From Acephala macrosclerotiorum (lineage: Eukaryota; Ascomycota; Leotiomycetes; Helotiales; Mollisiaceae), in contig MU119490.1 in NCBI GenBank assembly GCA_014904845.1, positions 1-49,662 of the forward strand: a stretch of 49,662 nt of DNA, written 5' to 3'. Positions 21,160-31,755 of this stretch are shown piece by piece. The position numbers and the translations under genes were made by a program. The notes beneath the pieces were generated by a model that saw nothing but the letters and a program-made list of their open reading frames with translations, had not been told where the DNA came from and did no database searches. The first letter of the stretch is position 1. Each line of letters starts with the position of its first letter.

Positions 21160-23900
21160 TTTATTAATTATAATTGATAAATATGATATAACGAAGTCGT
21201 ATTGCGATAAATATAATATGATTAAGTTTTATATTACTAATATTAAAATAATATAATTATATTTTTCGTATTATTTATATTAAATAAAAGAGAGATTAAA
21301 AACTCGAAAGTCTTTATACGTTAGTCTCGCTTAATATAATATTATATAGTGAAAAACGAATATAAATAAACGTTAATTTATTATTATAATATAATAATAT
21401 AAATGTTTAAAATAGTAATTAAATTAATTTTTCTAAGTATTAAAAATCTTTTAATATAAAAATTATAATTTTTGAACGTTATATTATTGAATTATTAAAT
21501 AAATAATAATTGGAATTTTTTAGTTTTTAATAAACTTTATTTATATTAATACTAATTTTAAATATTCGATTTTTTAATTTTACGTTTTTAAATTTTTTTA
21601 TAAATTAATTAAAATTATTAAAATGTCGCTTAAAAAAATAATAAATTATAAATATATTTAAAATTATTATCGATCGAATAATAATACTTAAAATTAATTT
21701 TAGTAAATTTTTCGATACATCGAATTTAGTATTATTTTTTTCGATTTTTTTTAATACGATATTATTGTATATTATTATAAAAATCAAACTACGATTATTT
21801 TAAATCTTTGATTATATATTAAAAATAGATTTATAAATACGATATTACGATAAAATTAATTACAAAAAATAGCGCTATTAATATTATAAAAAGAAATATA
21901 GAATTTTAAATAGTAATAATAATTTAATAAATTATTTTATTAATTTTTATAAATTAAAATTTGAATTTAAATATAATATTAAAATTTTTAATATTTAAAT
22001 TTTATTTGAAAAAACTATTATACAAATAATAATTGCTTTTTAAAAACGACGACTCGATATAAATATAATATTTAATTAGTAATAATTTGTTTTTTTGATT
22101 AATTGAAAATAACGAATTTCGAGTGTTTTTAAAATATATTAATAAGAATATTAAAAAACTTTTAATAAAAAATTATTTATATATTCGTAAATAGTTTATT
22201 CGATAATATAAAAATATAAAATTTTTTTTATTAAAAATACGCTTAATAAAATAAAAACGAAAATATATATTTTTTACAATTTTTAAATTTTTTTTAATTT
22301 GATTATTATTTTTAATATTATAATATAATTTATCGACGAAAATAATATATTTAAAAACTTAATTTTAAAAATAAAAAAAACTAATAAAAAATATACGAGC
22401 GAAAATATATTTAAATTAATATTCGATATTATTAAAAAATACAATATTTAAAATTTTTTTAATTATTTTATAATAAATAATACGCTCAATAATAATATTT
22501 TTATAATATATTTTTTTAACGTTTTTATTGCGAATTTCAATTTTTTTTATAATATAATATATTATTATATATATTATTAAAAATACGTTATTAATTTTAT
22601 TATTTGTTATTAATAAAAAAAATATCGAATAAAATAAAATTACGAACGTTTACGAAATTATATTAAAAGAAATTAAAAAATAATTTTTTTTTTTTTTTTA
22701 ATAAATTTTATAATTTCGTAGTTTAAATTACTAGTAGTATTTAACGATTTTATAATTTTTTTTAATTAACGAATTAATGTATTTCTCGAGATAATATAAC
22801 GCGTCAAAATTTATAATTTATAATAATATAAATAATTTAAAATTTACGAGATTTAATCGACGAATTTATTATATTTTATAATATTATATAATTAGAATAA
22901 AATCGATTAAATAATAAAAAAATAGAAAATAATTTTTATTATTAAAAACTTTTTAAAGAAATTTTTTATAAGTATTAAAATATACGAATTTAAATAATTA
23001 ATTTTCGATTTCGTTTTTTTTTATTACGATTATATATTTTTTTAATTCGAACGATATAAAATTACTTTTAAAAACGATATTATTTTTAATTCGATATTTA
23101 ATTTAAAATAAATAAATACTATAAATTTATAAATAAAATATTTATTTACGTTACTATTTTAATTTTATATTTTTCGCGTAAATAAAAATATTTCGAAAAA
23201 TATTAAAAATTAAAATAAATTAAAATTATAAAACTAACGATTAAAAATTTATAATTAAAAAAATATAAAACGTTTATCGAAACGATAATAATATCGATTT
23301 TTATTGTTTTTATTATAATAAATTTTATAAAAAAAAAAAAAAGATTTTTTCAAATAATTCGCGAAATAAAAAAAGATTTTTTTCGACGATAAATACAATT
23401 AATATTATAATATAAAATAAATATTAAAAATTAAAATTAAATATAAATAATAATTAAAAAAAATATAATAAAAACGATTTTTTTTATTATTGAAAATAGT
23501 TTTAAATATTTTTTTTATTTTAGTAATATTAGTAAATTTTAAACGATTTTTTTTTAGTATTAAAATTACTATTTTTAATCGTTAAAATCGTTTTAAAATT
23601 GAAATTATTTAAATTATAAAATGTTTAAAATCGTAATTAAATATCGTAAAAACTTTCGACGACGATATTGAAAATATAGAGAATATAATAAAGGAATTAT
23701 TAAAGCGAGATAACGATAACGAAATCGATTTAATAATTATTAATTGAATTAAATATTTTTTAACGTTTATATTATTATATTAGTAATATATTATTTAATA
23801 AATATAATATAGTAGTTTTATATTATATTAAATACGATACAAATAGCTTTATATCGCGATAATAACTCGAGCGATTATATTGAGTAATATATATTAGTTT
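21160..23900. other. AT-rich RIP-type block
   Basis: No gene is found in 2.7 kb of A/T sequence in which residual cytosines are again mainly in CpG. GC rises slightly near 23640-23900 (cgacgacg, gcgagataacgataacg), hinting at a less mutated old repeat. No frame is informative. Confidence 0.85.
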
Positions 23901-23947
23901 ATATTGTAATTAATACTGGCTGAAGAATTGGCTGTGGGTTATAAAGA

Positions 23948-23972
23948 GAAAAGAAAAGAAAAGAAAAGAAAA
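23948..23972 (+). repeat. (GAAAA)5 microsatellite
   Basis: Five perfect GAAAA units sit immediately to the right of the AT block, where normal composition resumes. Confidence 0.9.
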
Positions 23973-25205
23973 GAAGAAAGGAATCTGGGAATGGAATGTG
24001 TTTACGCGTGGGGGACAGAGAATTGTAGTGTTCTGGGAAGGAACACATCGTGTTGGGAAGGCACGATGGCTGTGGAGAGGTACCTAGCGAAGTACCACGT
24101 GAAAGTGAGGACCGCATTCAAATTCCTCTCTTTTTCTCCTTTTATACTTCTGATGCAGCTTACATAGAGGGGGCAATATTATCTAAGACCAATGAATGCG
24201 TAAAATGCGTAAAAATGACGCTGAAATATCGCGGCGAAGCCTCAATCATGTGATCATCAGGAGAAGTGGAAGTAGCTTCCAGTTTTAGCTCTTCTCTGGC
24301 CGACAAGATGAATAGTTGTGCAGCTCTTGCTTGCCTGGCTAACCTCGAGAACAGAAAGTTCTAACCTTCAGACTAATCGGGCGACGCCGTGTTTCCACTC
24401 TTGCTTTCATCAGACACGCTGAGAAATCTGCTTGGGCCAAGGATCACCATGCCAAGGAAGTCGAGAAGGCATACTACGAGCATATTCTCCCTCTCCTTGG
24501 AAGTGAACATGCTCAACTGTCGAGATAACACCACTTGACGCAACCCAGTCTCAAAGCATGTCTTTTGATTCCAAGTTTGAGGATTGCACAACTTCTGTAC
24601 AGTTCCCGTTCAAACCCCGCTGGAATTATCAAGAACCACATCCTGGGGTTGCTATTGGCCTCATATCGAGGTTGCATTTCCGTGCCGCTGGACGGGGGAA
24701 TAGAAAGAGATGTTTTCTTGGGAGTGTGGAGTCGTGCGACTTTGCATAACTCTACCTAATAGATATGATTCGTTGCATAACATGCATAAACCTTGCACTA
24801 GCTACACATTCTTAAAAGGGGTTATGATTCCGATCCGAAGCCGATGGAGCTATCATTCAATTGGGGCAGTCAACAAGAGAACGCAACTATATTGTTATTG
24901 TCCTTTTGGAGTACAAATGATTCGAGGTCGAAGCCTTTTATCAAGATTCAAGAACGCCGTCTGATTGTGTAGGTTCGAGAATAATTTCTGCAACGCGACT
25001 CGAGTTGTACATCGAATCTTAGGTAATCGTGCCCCACTTCCCCAGACCCAGACGGATAGAGCCGTGCACAAAGTAAGCTTACAGTTCCAACAACCCATCC
25101 CTCCCTGTGTTACTTATAGCAGACTTTGTAACTCTTTATGATACTTTTCTTTGGAAGAAAATACTCGCAATGACAAAAGAAATGGCGTACAGTCATATTG
25201 ACACA
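23973..25205. other. Intergenic upstream of MFS gene
   Basis: No convincing gene is present. A + strand frame at about 24370-24526 reads HAEKSAWAKDHHAKEVEKAYYEHIL and looks faintly protein-like, but it has no ATG or acceptor that I can justify. The 3' part is presumably the MFS promoter and leader. Confidence 0.4.
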
Positions 25206-25262
25206 ATGGCAGATCAAGAACAGTACCGAAATGGCGACTCCAGACCTATCAACGCAGGTTGA
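25206..25262 (+). promoter_or_regulatory. Upstream ORF overlapping the MFS start
   Basis: ATG 25206 opens an 18-codon frame (ending AG-stop at 25260-25262) in a different frame from the transporter, and it overlaps the transporter ATG at 25231. If it lies in the mRNA leader, it would reduce initiation at the main start. This is inferred, because the transcription start is unknown. Confidence 0.4.
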
Positions 25263-27184
25263 TAAAGAGACCACACTCCACGAACACCATCACCACAGAC
25301 CCTCACATCCTGATCGACAATTGACCGACCTAGAGAAGGAAACATTGGCCGTCTATGAAGGTCATGATGCCGACATCCCATCCAATGAAGGCTACGTCCT
25401 CGATGAGCGAGGAGAACTGAAGCGAAGACAATCAATTGCAGCTTCACATCGCAGAGCCTCCACAGCCCACGACCGGAAGCATATAGAGAAGGATGTGGAG
25501 AATACAGGAGGAGAGATATCTGCAGAGGAGTCCGATGAATCGAACATAGTCTGGTGGGACGGCCCCAACGATCCTCAGAATCCTCTCAACTTTAGCAAAT
25601 GGCGGAAGGTCCTCAACATCGCTATTGTATCTGCCATATGCTTTGTTACGCCTCTCGGGTCTTCGATGTTCGCGCCAGGTGTACCAGATTTGATGAAGGA
25701 GTTCAAGAGCGACAATATCGAGTTAGCCAGTTTCGTGGTGTCTGTGTATATTCTAGGCTTTGCTGTGGGGCCGCTTTTCTTTGCACCGTTGAGTGAGATA
25801 TATGGCAGAATGCCGGTTTATCACCTTTGCAATCTCGGATTCTTAGCATTTACGATCGCATGTGCTCTGGCTACAAACTTGAATATGCTCATTGGTTTTC
25901 GATTCCTGGCAGGCGTCTTTGGTAGCGCTCCTCTGACAAATGGTAAGTACACCTGAAAGTCCCAACTTGACTGGGTCAGTCCAATATCAAGAAGAGAGCT
26001 AACGTCTGACACAAGGTGGCGGGACAATCGCAGATCTTGTAACACAGGAGAAGAGAGGCAAGGCTATGTCCGGATTTGTGATGGGTCCAATTGTAAGTTG
26101 CACCTATCAAGGAAGAGCTTTTCCTCGCATCGACAGCAAATTTCTTCAAAAGATCAAGACCGCTGAGTTTTTATTCGTTCTCTTTAGCTCGGTCCCATCA
26201 TCGGTCCTGTAGCCGGCGGATACTTGTCTCAAGCAAAGGGATGGCGATGGGCTTTCTGGGTACTGGCAATGCTCTCAGGTACATTTGGTATCTTAGGACT
26301 CATCTTCATGCGCGAAACATATGGCCCAACAATCCTCCAAAAAAAGACCCAACGTTTGCAGAAAGAAACCGGCAACATGGAACTTCGCTCCAAACTAGAC
26401 GTCGGTCTCTCACCAAAGGACTACTTTCTGCATTCCATCGTCCGACCAACGAAGATGCTCATCTTCTCTCCCGTCGTACTCGGTACTGCTATCTACGTTG
26501 GTGTGGTATACGGATATCTTTATCTCTTGTTCACAACCTTTACCCCTGTGTTTGAGGAGACGTACCACTTCTCAGCAGGCTCAGTTGGCCTCACATTTTT
26601 GGGTTTAGGAGTGGGATCTCTAGCTGGTGTTTTCTTCTTCGCCTGGGCCACAGATCATGTTCTTAAAGCTCGAAGAGCCGCAGAAGAAGCAGCTGCTACA
26701 GGGGAAGCTTCTGAAGGCCATCTCAATGCGCTACAGCCAGAATTCCGACTACAATTGCTGATCCCAGCTTATTGTCTCATACCATGCGGACTGTTCATCT
26801 ACGGCGTAAGTCTCTCCTTTTATTTAATGTCCTCATACTTACACTCCGCAGTGGACAGCAGATAAGCACGTTCACTGGATTGTCCCAATTCTCGCAACTA
26901 TTTTGATCGGCATTGGCAACATGGCTGTTTTTATGTGCATATCACTCTACCTAATCGACGCCTTCGCCATCTATGCCGCGAGCGCCCTTGCTGCAAACAC
27001 CGTCATTCGCAGTATAATGGGAGCCGTTTTGCCCCTCGCCGGCCAAAAAATGTACAATACCTTAGGTCTCGGATGGGGAAACAGCTTACTGGCGTTTGTT
27101 GCGATGGCTTTGATTCCTGTGCCCTGGGCGATTTTGAAGTGGGGTGAGGGGTTGAGGACGAGGTTTGAGATCAAGAACCTGTGA
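25231..27184 (+). CDS. MFS drug:H+ antiporter-type transporter (DHA1-like)
   Basis: Four exons encode 579 aa: 25231-25942, 26016-26092, 26188-26805 and 26852-27184. The introns of 73, 95 and 46 bp have GTAAGT-type donors; the first has a GCTAAC branch site. A polar His-rich cytosolic N-terminus of about 110 aa is followed by DPQNPLNFSKWRK (114-126), a hallmark of fungal multidrug MFS proteins. About twelve membrane helices follow. The motif-A region PLSEIYGRMPVY (186-197) has Met where Arg is usual. Motif C, GPIIGPVAGGYL, lies just after the second intron and marks the antiporter class, followed by GWRWAFWV. A central cytosolic loop (about FMRETYGPTILQKKT to SPKDYFL) separates the halves. It probably exports small molecules or polyamines at the plasma membrane; the substrate is not predictable. 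It starts at the first in-frame ATG. Confidence 0.9.
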
Positions 27185-28145
27185 TCTTGTGATGCAATGG
27201 CCATGGGCGTCGGGTGATATTAGATAAATCATTCTTGTAAGTACATGACAATAATACTTGTTTATTGATGAATACCTCTGCAACCCACTGATCATGTTTC
27301 TTGTATTCTCGTTGCTCTCATTAAGAAACTTGAACACCGCGATATCTGTTTGAAACTTGGCAGAATGGCAGTCCGAGCTCTTTGATATTGCAAGTGCACA
27401 TTTCAAGACCAGGAGGAGATTTTGCAGAAATGAGAAATCGTTGGTAGCCTTTGGAATTCTGTGGCCGCTCTTCTTCATCAAGCCTAGCGGTCCATTGAGA
27501 CATGAGTCAGAGGCTATTCCCCCATCGGAATACTTATTGTTTTGCACCCTCCTAGAAGCCTGGGCCGATATCATAGTCTCCACTTCGAAATGCGACACAG
27601 TCACGTGGACTATTTCATATCCATTTTGGACGCACCAGATTTCCGGCAAAGGGGCCTACCTAGGTAGTCTAAGGGGTCAGATCTTGAAATCAGGGCTCAT
27701 AGGAGCTTGAGTATCAACATACTCTCCGCGACGTCTTCACGTCTCGACACACAGCGCTGGCATCATGTCTTTGTTCGCGATTCTACCCAATGAAGCCATT
27801 TACAGGTTTGACAAAAGATCCAAGGCTTGTTCAAGATGATTAATCGATACCAGTCGAGATGTGAATGCCCACACCACGCCCTGCCAATTTTTCACATTAT
27901 ATTCTGGACGAACAGCACCGGAAAGTCCAAGTAAGCTTTGGTATTCCTATATGGGCTAGGGCTGAAGGAAATGAGTATTTTCTATGAATATTTGCAATTG
28001 GACCAGTCTATATCATACCTAAGAAGTATAATAAAAAGTTCTGTTTCTCCCCTCTCTACGAATAGAACTTCACAGCTCAAAGCACTTCTCGAGCTTTAAG
28101 AACACAGCAAAACGACAGTCTCGAGTTCTAGTCACGATCTAAACT
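27185..28145. other. Intergenic, possible F-box relic
   Basis: There is no full gene. At 27765 an ATG opens MSLFAILPNEAIYR, which resembles the start of an F-box (LPNE-I). It runs to a stop within 24 codons and no continuing exon was found, so it is at best a relic. A long minus-strand frame overlapping the MFS 3' end (27649-27086) looks spurious. Confidence 0.35.
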
Positions 28146-29990
28146 ATGGCCAATTTCTCAAGACTATCGGGATTATCTCCCACTCTTATTTGCCCTCCTC
28201 CTCCGGAAAATGTTCAGCCAGGCTTGAATGTCAATACAGGAGTTCAAACTTTCTCTTTAGATCCAGATCCAGATCCAATCACCAGCTTCTTGACCTCCCG
28301 ATCATGGAGAAGAGAGGTTAAATACCCCACCTACTTGAGGCCCACCACCAACAAGCCTTCCCCCACGCACTCCGTTTTGTATAAATTCAACGACCCGGTG
28401 ACTGCCCAAGGCACAGGCACGAAACTCCTCATAACAGAACCTACGCCCCTCCTTTCAAAACGATATCACGCTCCAGACGGACGCCCTTGGTGGGAGCAAC
28501 GTATCAAACCATGCGGGACGACAACCTGGGATCCTTTTCTCGGAAAATGGACTCGCGATACCACACAGCTTGCTACATCAAAGCCTTCTTCCTTCTCAAC
28601 TGAAAACCCCAACCAAAGAGAAACCCATCTTCGACAACACGAGGGCCTTCTATACAGAGGATATAAGAAAGAACTCGCCCGTCAAATCTTGGAGTTTTGG
28701 CTAGCCGTTGCTGCTTCTGCAACGCAGCTTGCTCAAGATTCGAACGCTAATATCAGCCGTACCCCTTCGGCAATCGAAGATGGAATTCCTTCAACGCCAA
28801 ACGGTGGAGGTACTATCACGCCAGACACTCAATCTAGCACTGCTAGTAGTGCCTACGCTAATGTTCCTCAGGCGCCGCCACCACCTCAGATGCCGGCCGT
28901 ACATCAGAACTCACCGGAGCTGGAAGATGATGGTCTTTCCCGAGAGGACATTGAACCTCTGATAGACGAGTTCTTCTCCGAGCATCTTGCTGAGCAAGAA
29001 GCTGCTGATCAGGAAGTGGATGCTGCTCAAGAAGGCAACGCTGCTCAAGAGAACAATGCTGCTCAGCAAGGATCTGTTACCGTTACCCAGCGGCCATTCT
29101 CTCACCAAGCTTTCATGACCCAGAACCCCTAACTCCAGGCTCTCGGACAAAGTCTCGTACGACAACTTCCTGTGCCACAAGATCTTGCACCGAACATTCA
29201 TGTGCATTCAAATTTCGCAAATCTGCCTCCGGAATCACAACAAATCCTCCAACAAAAGGTTTTCTTCAGTCTCGGACAACCAGCACCTCCCCCAACCCAA
29301 GGTCGTTCAGGAAAACGCCTTACACCACAATCTCTCCCACAAGCTATCGCCCAACAATCCATCGACCGGACCAACGCCCGACAAGCTCTAGCTTCCTCTT
29401 ACATCAGTCCGGGACAGCAAAACCAAAATCCCTACCCTCACCGATTCACCCAACCCCTCTCACCCAAAGGTCTAATAATCCACTCCGCCAAGAACGCCGA
29501 ATCCATCGCTTTCCCAACTTCGGACCCCGCCGCACGTCTCGGAGTCTTCAAAATCACAATTGATGCGTTGAAGGCGCAAATCCACAACCAGTACCTTTCC
29601 CACGAAAGCATTCACGGCTTAGGTGTCCATCTAACCGAGCCTTTGATTGTGACTAGCGCTTCTACGGATGGGGTTCGGTTCGAGATCACGACAGAGGTTT
29701 GGCATTGGTTGATTGAGAATGTGGGGGATACGTATAGGGGGTGGTTTGAGAGGGCTTGGGATAGGATGATGCCGTATCCGGGGGAGGAGGGGTATGTGCC
29801 TTGTTCCGAGTGTCCTGTGCTTGCGATTGTGAGTGTTGCGGGACATCAGAGCGGTGGTATCAATATATTGAAACTAGTTGAGGATGCCGATACTTCGAAT
29901 ATGGATGCCGAGGATAAGGAGGATGGTGAGGAAGGTGGTGCGAGGCTTGATGATGCTGTCGTGACTAAGATGAATCAGATGCCGTTCTGA
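28146..29990 (+). pseudogene. Unknown ascomycete gene split by one in-frame TAA
   Basis: From ATG 28146 a single frame of 615 codons reaches TGA at 29988-29990, interrupted only by TAA at 29130-29132. The first part (328 aa) is Pro/Ser-rich with RPWWEQRIKPCGTTTWDPF near 120, then a Glu/Gln/Ala low-complexity stretch with repeated AAQE-N units. The second part continues with Gln/Pro-rich sequence. It then has a folded-looking region (ARLGVFKITIDALKAQIHNQ, then RFEITTEVWHWLIENVGDTY) with CSECP before an acidic tail. Both parts keep coding quality in the same frame, so they are one gene. The break may be a recent nonsense change, a sequence error, readthrough or a missed intron. No domain is recognised. 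Confidence 0.6.
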
Positions 29991-30111
29991 ATAGATGCGA
30001 GACTCATCGTTATTGGTGGTCTCCGACATGGACTTGCTTCCTACTGAATTGCTTCTGTGACATCGGAGTGGCATGATGCTTTGTAAATAGATTTAGATTC
30101 TGGTTTTCTTG

Positions 30112-30531
30112 TCAGACTTCTTTGATATTTAGTTGCATTGTATGGGCTCGAGGTGCATGATCGACGAAGGCATTGGCGTTAGCGTAGACAGAATAAGTAT
30201 TCCTGTTTGAGGGTATGGCGTTCAATGTGTTTTTGTTTGAAGCCGTTGGAGCACCAGCGAGTCTATCATGGGTGGCTGAATGAATTGCTTTGATAAACGG
30301 TTCGTCCATGACTTGATGTGTGTATCCCAAATTGGAGTGCCTTTTCGAGACAAGTATGTTGTAGACTAGGTCATCTTGTTCCTCGACGAAAAGATGTGGC
30401 GAACAAGCATTACTAGATGCACGCCAGCCATTGAAGGTTACGCAGGCACAACGTTCGAAATGTTTGACATGAAGAATAACTTGACTTGAAAAATTAGATA
30501 AAATTTGTAATGAGCGGGGCTGCCAACACAT
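30112..30531 (-). CDS. Small hypothetical ORF, doubtful
   Basis: This 139-aa frame runs from ATG 30531 and lies 95 bp downstream of the mS26 gene on the same strand. The product has FERCACVTFNGW and NLGYTHQVMDEPF but no recognised motif. Its position, between the 3' ends of two converging genes, would suit a 3' untranslated region equally well. It is kept only because the frame is complete and uninterrupted. Confidence 0.25.
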   Translation of the reverse strand: MCWQPRSLQILSNFSSQVILHVKHFERCACVTFNGWRASSNACSPHLFVEEQDDLVYNILVSKRHSNLGYTHQVMDEPFIKAIHSATHDRLAGAPTASNKNTLNAIPSNRNTYSVYANANAFVDHAPRAHTMQLNIKEV

Positions 30532-30626
30532 TACTACATGCTGGCTCCGTCAGATGTTCATACATTGGTGTATAATGACACTATTGTCTACATAATATAC
30601 ACTGCCCTGCCACAAAGCTCGCTCAT

Positions 30627-31526
30627 CTAATCCATCTTCCCACCCGTCAATTCCTCTGCGATTCTCTTCATACGTTGGCCCGTGATCAGAGCAGGACCCC
30701 GATGGAAATTCATAGCATTCTTCTCCGACTTATTGACCACACTTAACATCTCCTGCACAGTTGTCGGAGGACCAGCCACCTCCCAAATATTGTCAACCTC
30801 ACTATTTGCTTCAAAAGGTTGGTTCGTGAAGATAGCCTCAATACGCTGATCAAGCTGCTCCTCCGTTGTGATGAAGCTTCTTGCATTCATGTACAGAGTA
30901 TGCAATGCATCCCGTCTTTCCTCCTCCTTCTGTGCCTCAATAGCCTGTACACGAGCGGCCTTCTCAGCAATGCGGGCAGCTCGGTCGGGATCCGGCAGGG
31001 GTCCAGTCTGTAACGCCGAGTTTGCAGCTGTGATAGTGGGATTCGTGAGGCGCTCGTCTTCACGTTGTGGTGCATGAAGTCTCGCTTCCCTGGCTGCGTA
31101 TCGACCTTTACTTCGTCCTGCAACTATCTTATCGTGTGCGGTCTTCCGCTCGTACAGTTCCACCAGACCCTCGCGCAGATTCTGTCGCCGTGTAGCAGCC
31201 ATGCGACGTTTCCATGCTACCAAATCGTTTACAGGCTTTGCTTTGTGCTTTGGCTCGGGGGTTACTGCGGCGAGATATTCTGGGGATGTCTTGTCGCCTG
31301 CTCGTCGGGGGAAAAGGTTTCGGGGAGGTGGAAGTGTTCCTTTGACGTCTATTTTCGAAGGGGCTTGATGCTGAGGAGGCATAGGTACCTCGATGAATCT
31401 AGGATTCTCGGGGCCGATTGAGAAGAGAGATGGAGTGGTGGTGAAGGTTCGAAGAGGAATTGAGGAATTTGGACATCGGCATCGTGACAAGCAGCTCAAT
31501 GAGTTGCGAGATAACGAAGGAGGCAT
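30627..31526 (-). CDS. pet123: Mitochondrial small-subunit ribosomal protein mS26 (PET123)
   Basis: This intron-less 299-aa protein is read from ATG 31526. The N-terminus (about 1-30) is rich in Ser, Arg and Leu and free of acidic residues, as expected of a mitochondrial presequence. Next come FIEVPMPPQ and KGTLPPPRNLFPRR, then a long charged helical region (LVAWKRRMAATRRQNLREGL, YERKTAHDKIVAGRSKGRYA). REDERLTNPTIT and a further helix (AEKAARVQAIEAQKEEERRD) follow. This order and the length match fungal PET123/mS26, a component of the mitoribosomal small subunit required for mitochondrial translation. The assignment rests on my recognition of the family, not a search. It is divergent from NOG2 across 229 bp. 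Confidence 0.78.
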   Translation of the reverse strand: MPPSLSRNSLSCLSRCRCPNSSIPLRTFTTTPSLFSIGPENPRFIEVPMPPQHQAPSKIDVKGTLPPPRNLFPRRAGDKTSPEYLAAVTPEPKHKAKPVNDLVAWKRRMAATRRQNLREGLVELYERKTAHDKIVAGRSKGRYAAREARLHAPQREDERLTNPTITAANSALQTGPLPDPDRAARIAEKAARVQAIEAQKEEERRDALHTLYMNARSFITTEEQLDQRIEAIFTNQPFEANSEVDNIWEVAGPPTTVQEMLSVVNKSEKNAMNFHRGPALITGQRMKRIAEELTGGKMD

Positions 31527-31755
31527 CGTGGACAGGACGTGCTACACCCTCTATCGAGATTGAGCAGTACTGGTTGATGCTCTCTCAATGTCTGGAGAAC
31601 AAAAAGCTTAGCGTGCTTTATTAGCGCGGTCAAGCCACACTTTCAGCCACAGCGAACTTTTTTCGCAGTTCCAAAAATTATTTCTGCCCGCCTCTGCTTT
31701 TCTGCAGAAACACCTGAAATTCACAACTGCGCAACTCCGCGCACCCATAATAGAA
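31527..31755. promoter_or_regulatory. Divergent promoter region of mS26 and NOG2
   Basis: Start codons 229 bp apart face away from each other, so both promoters must lie in or overlap this segment. No individual element such as a TATA box can be assigned. Both genes serve ribosome production (mitochondrial and cytosolic), so shared control is plausible but inferred. Confidence 0.6.

Noticed and set aside
24370..24526. + strand frame reading HAEKSAWAKDHHAKEVEKAYYEHIL
   Set aside because: It looks somewhat protein-like but is short, has no ATG or convincing splice acceptor, and matches no family I know.
24600..24625. GTTCAAACCCCGC resembling a tRNA B box
   Set aside because: The flanking bases do not form a T-arm, and no acceptor stem or A box is present.
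27086..27649. 187-codon minus-strand frame
   Set aside because: It overlaps the MFS 3' exon antisense, ends in sequence shadowing that exon, and has no motif. It is most likely a chance frame.
27765..27840. F-box-like start MSLFAILPNEAIY
   Set aside because: It terminates within 24 codons and no continuing exon was found after testing the obvious splice sites. It is noted only as a possible relic.
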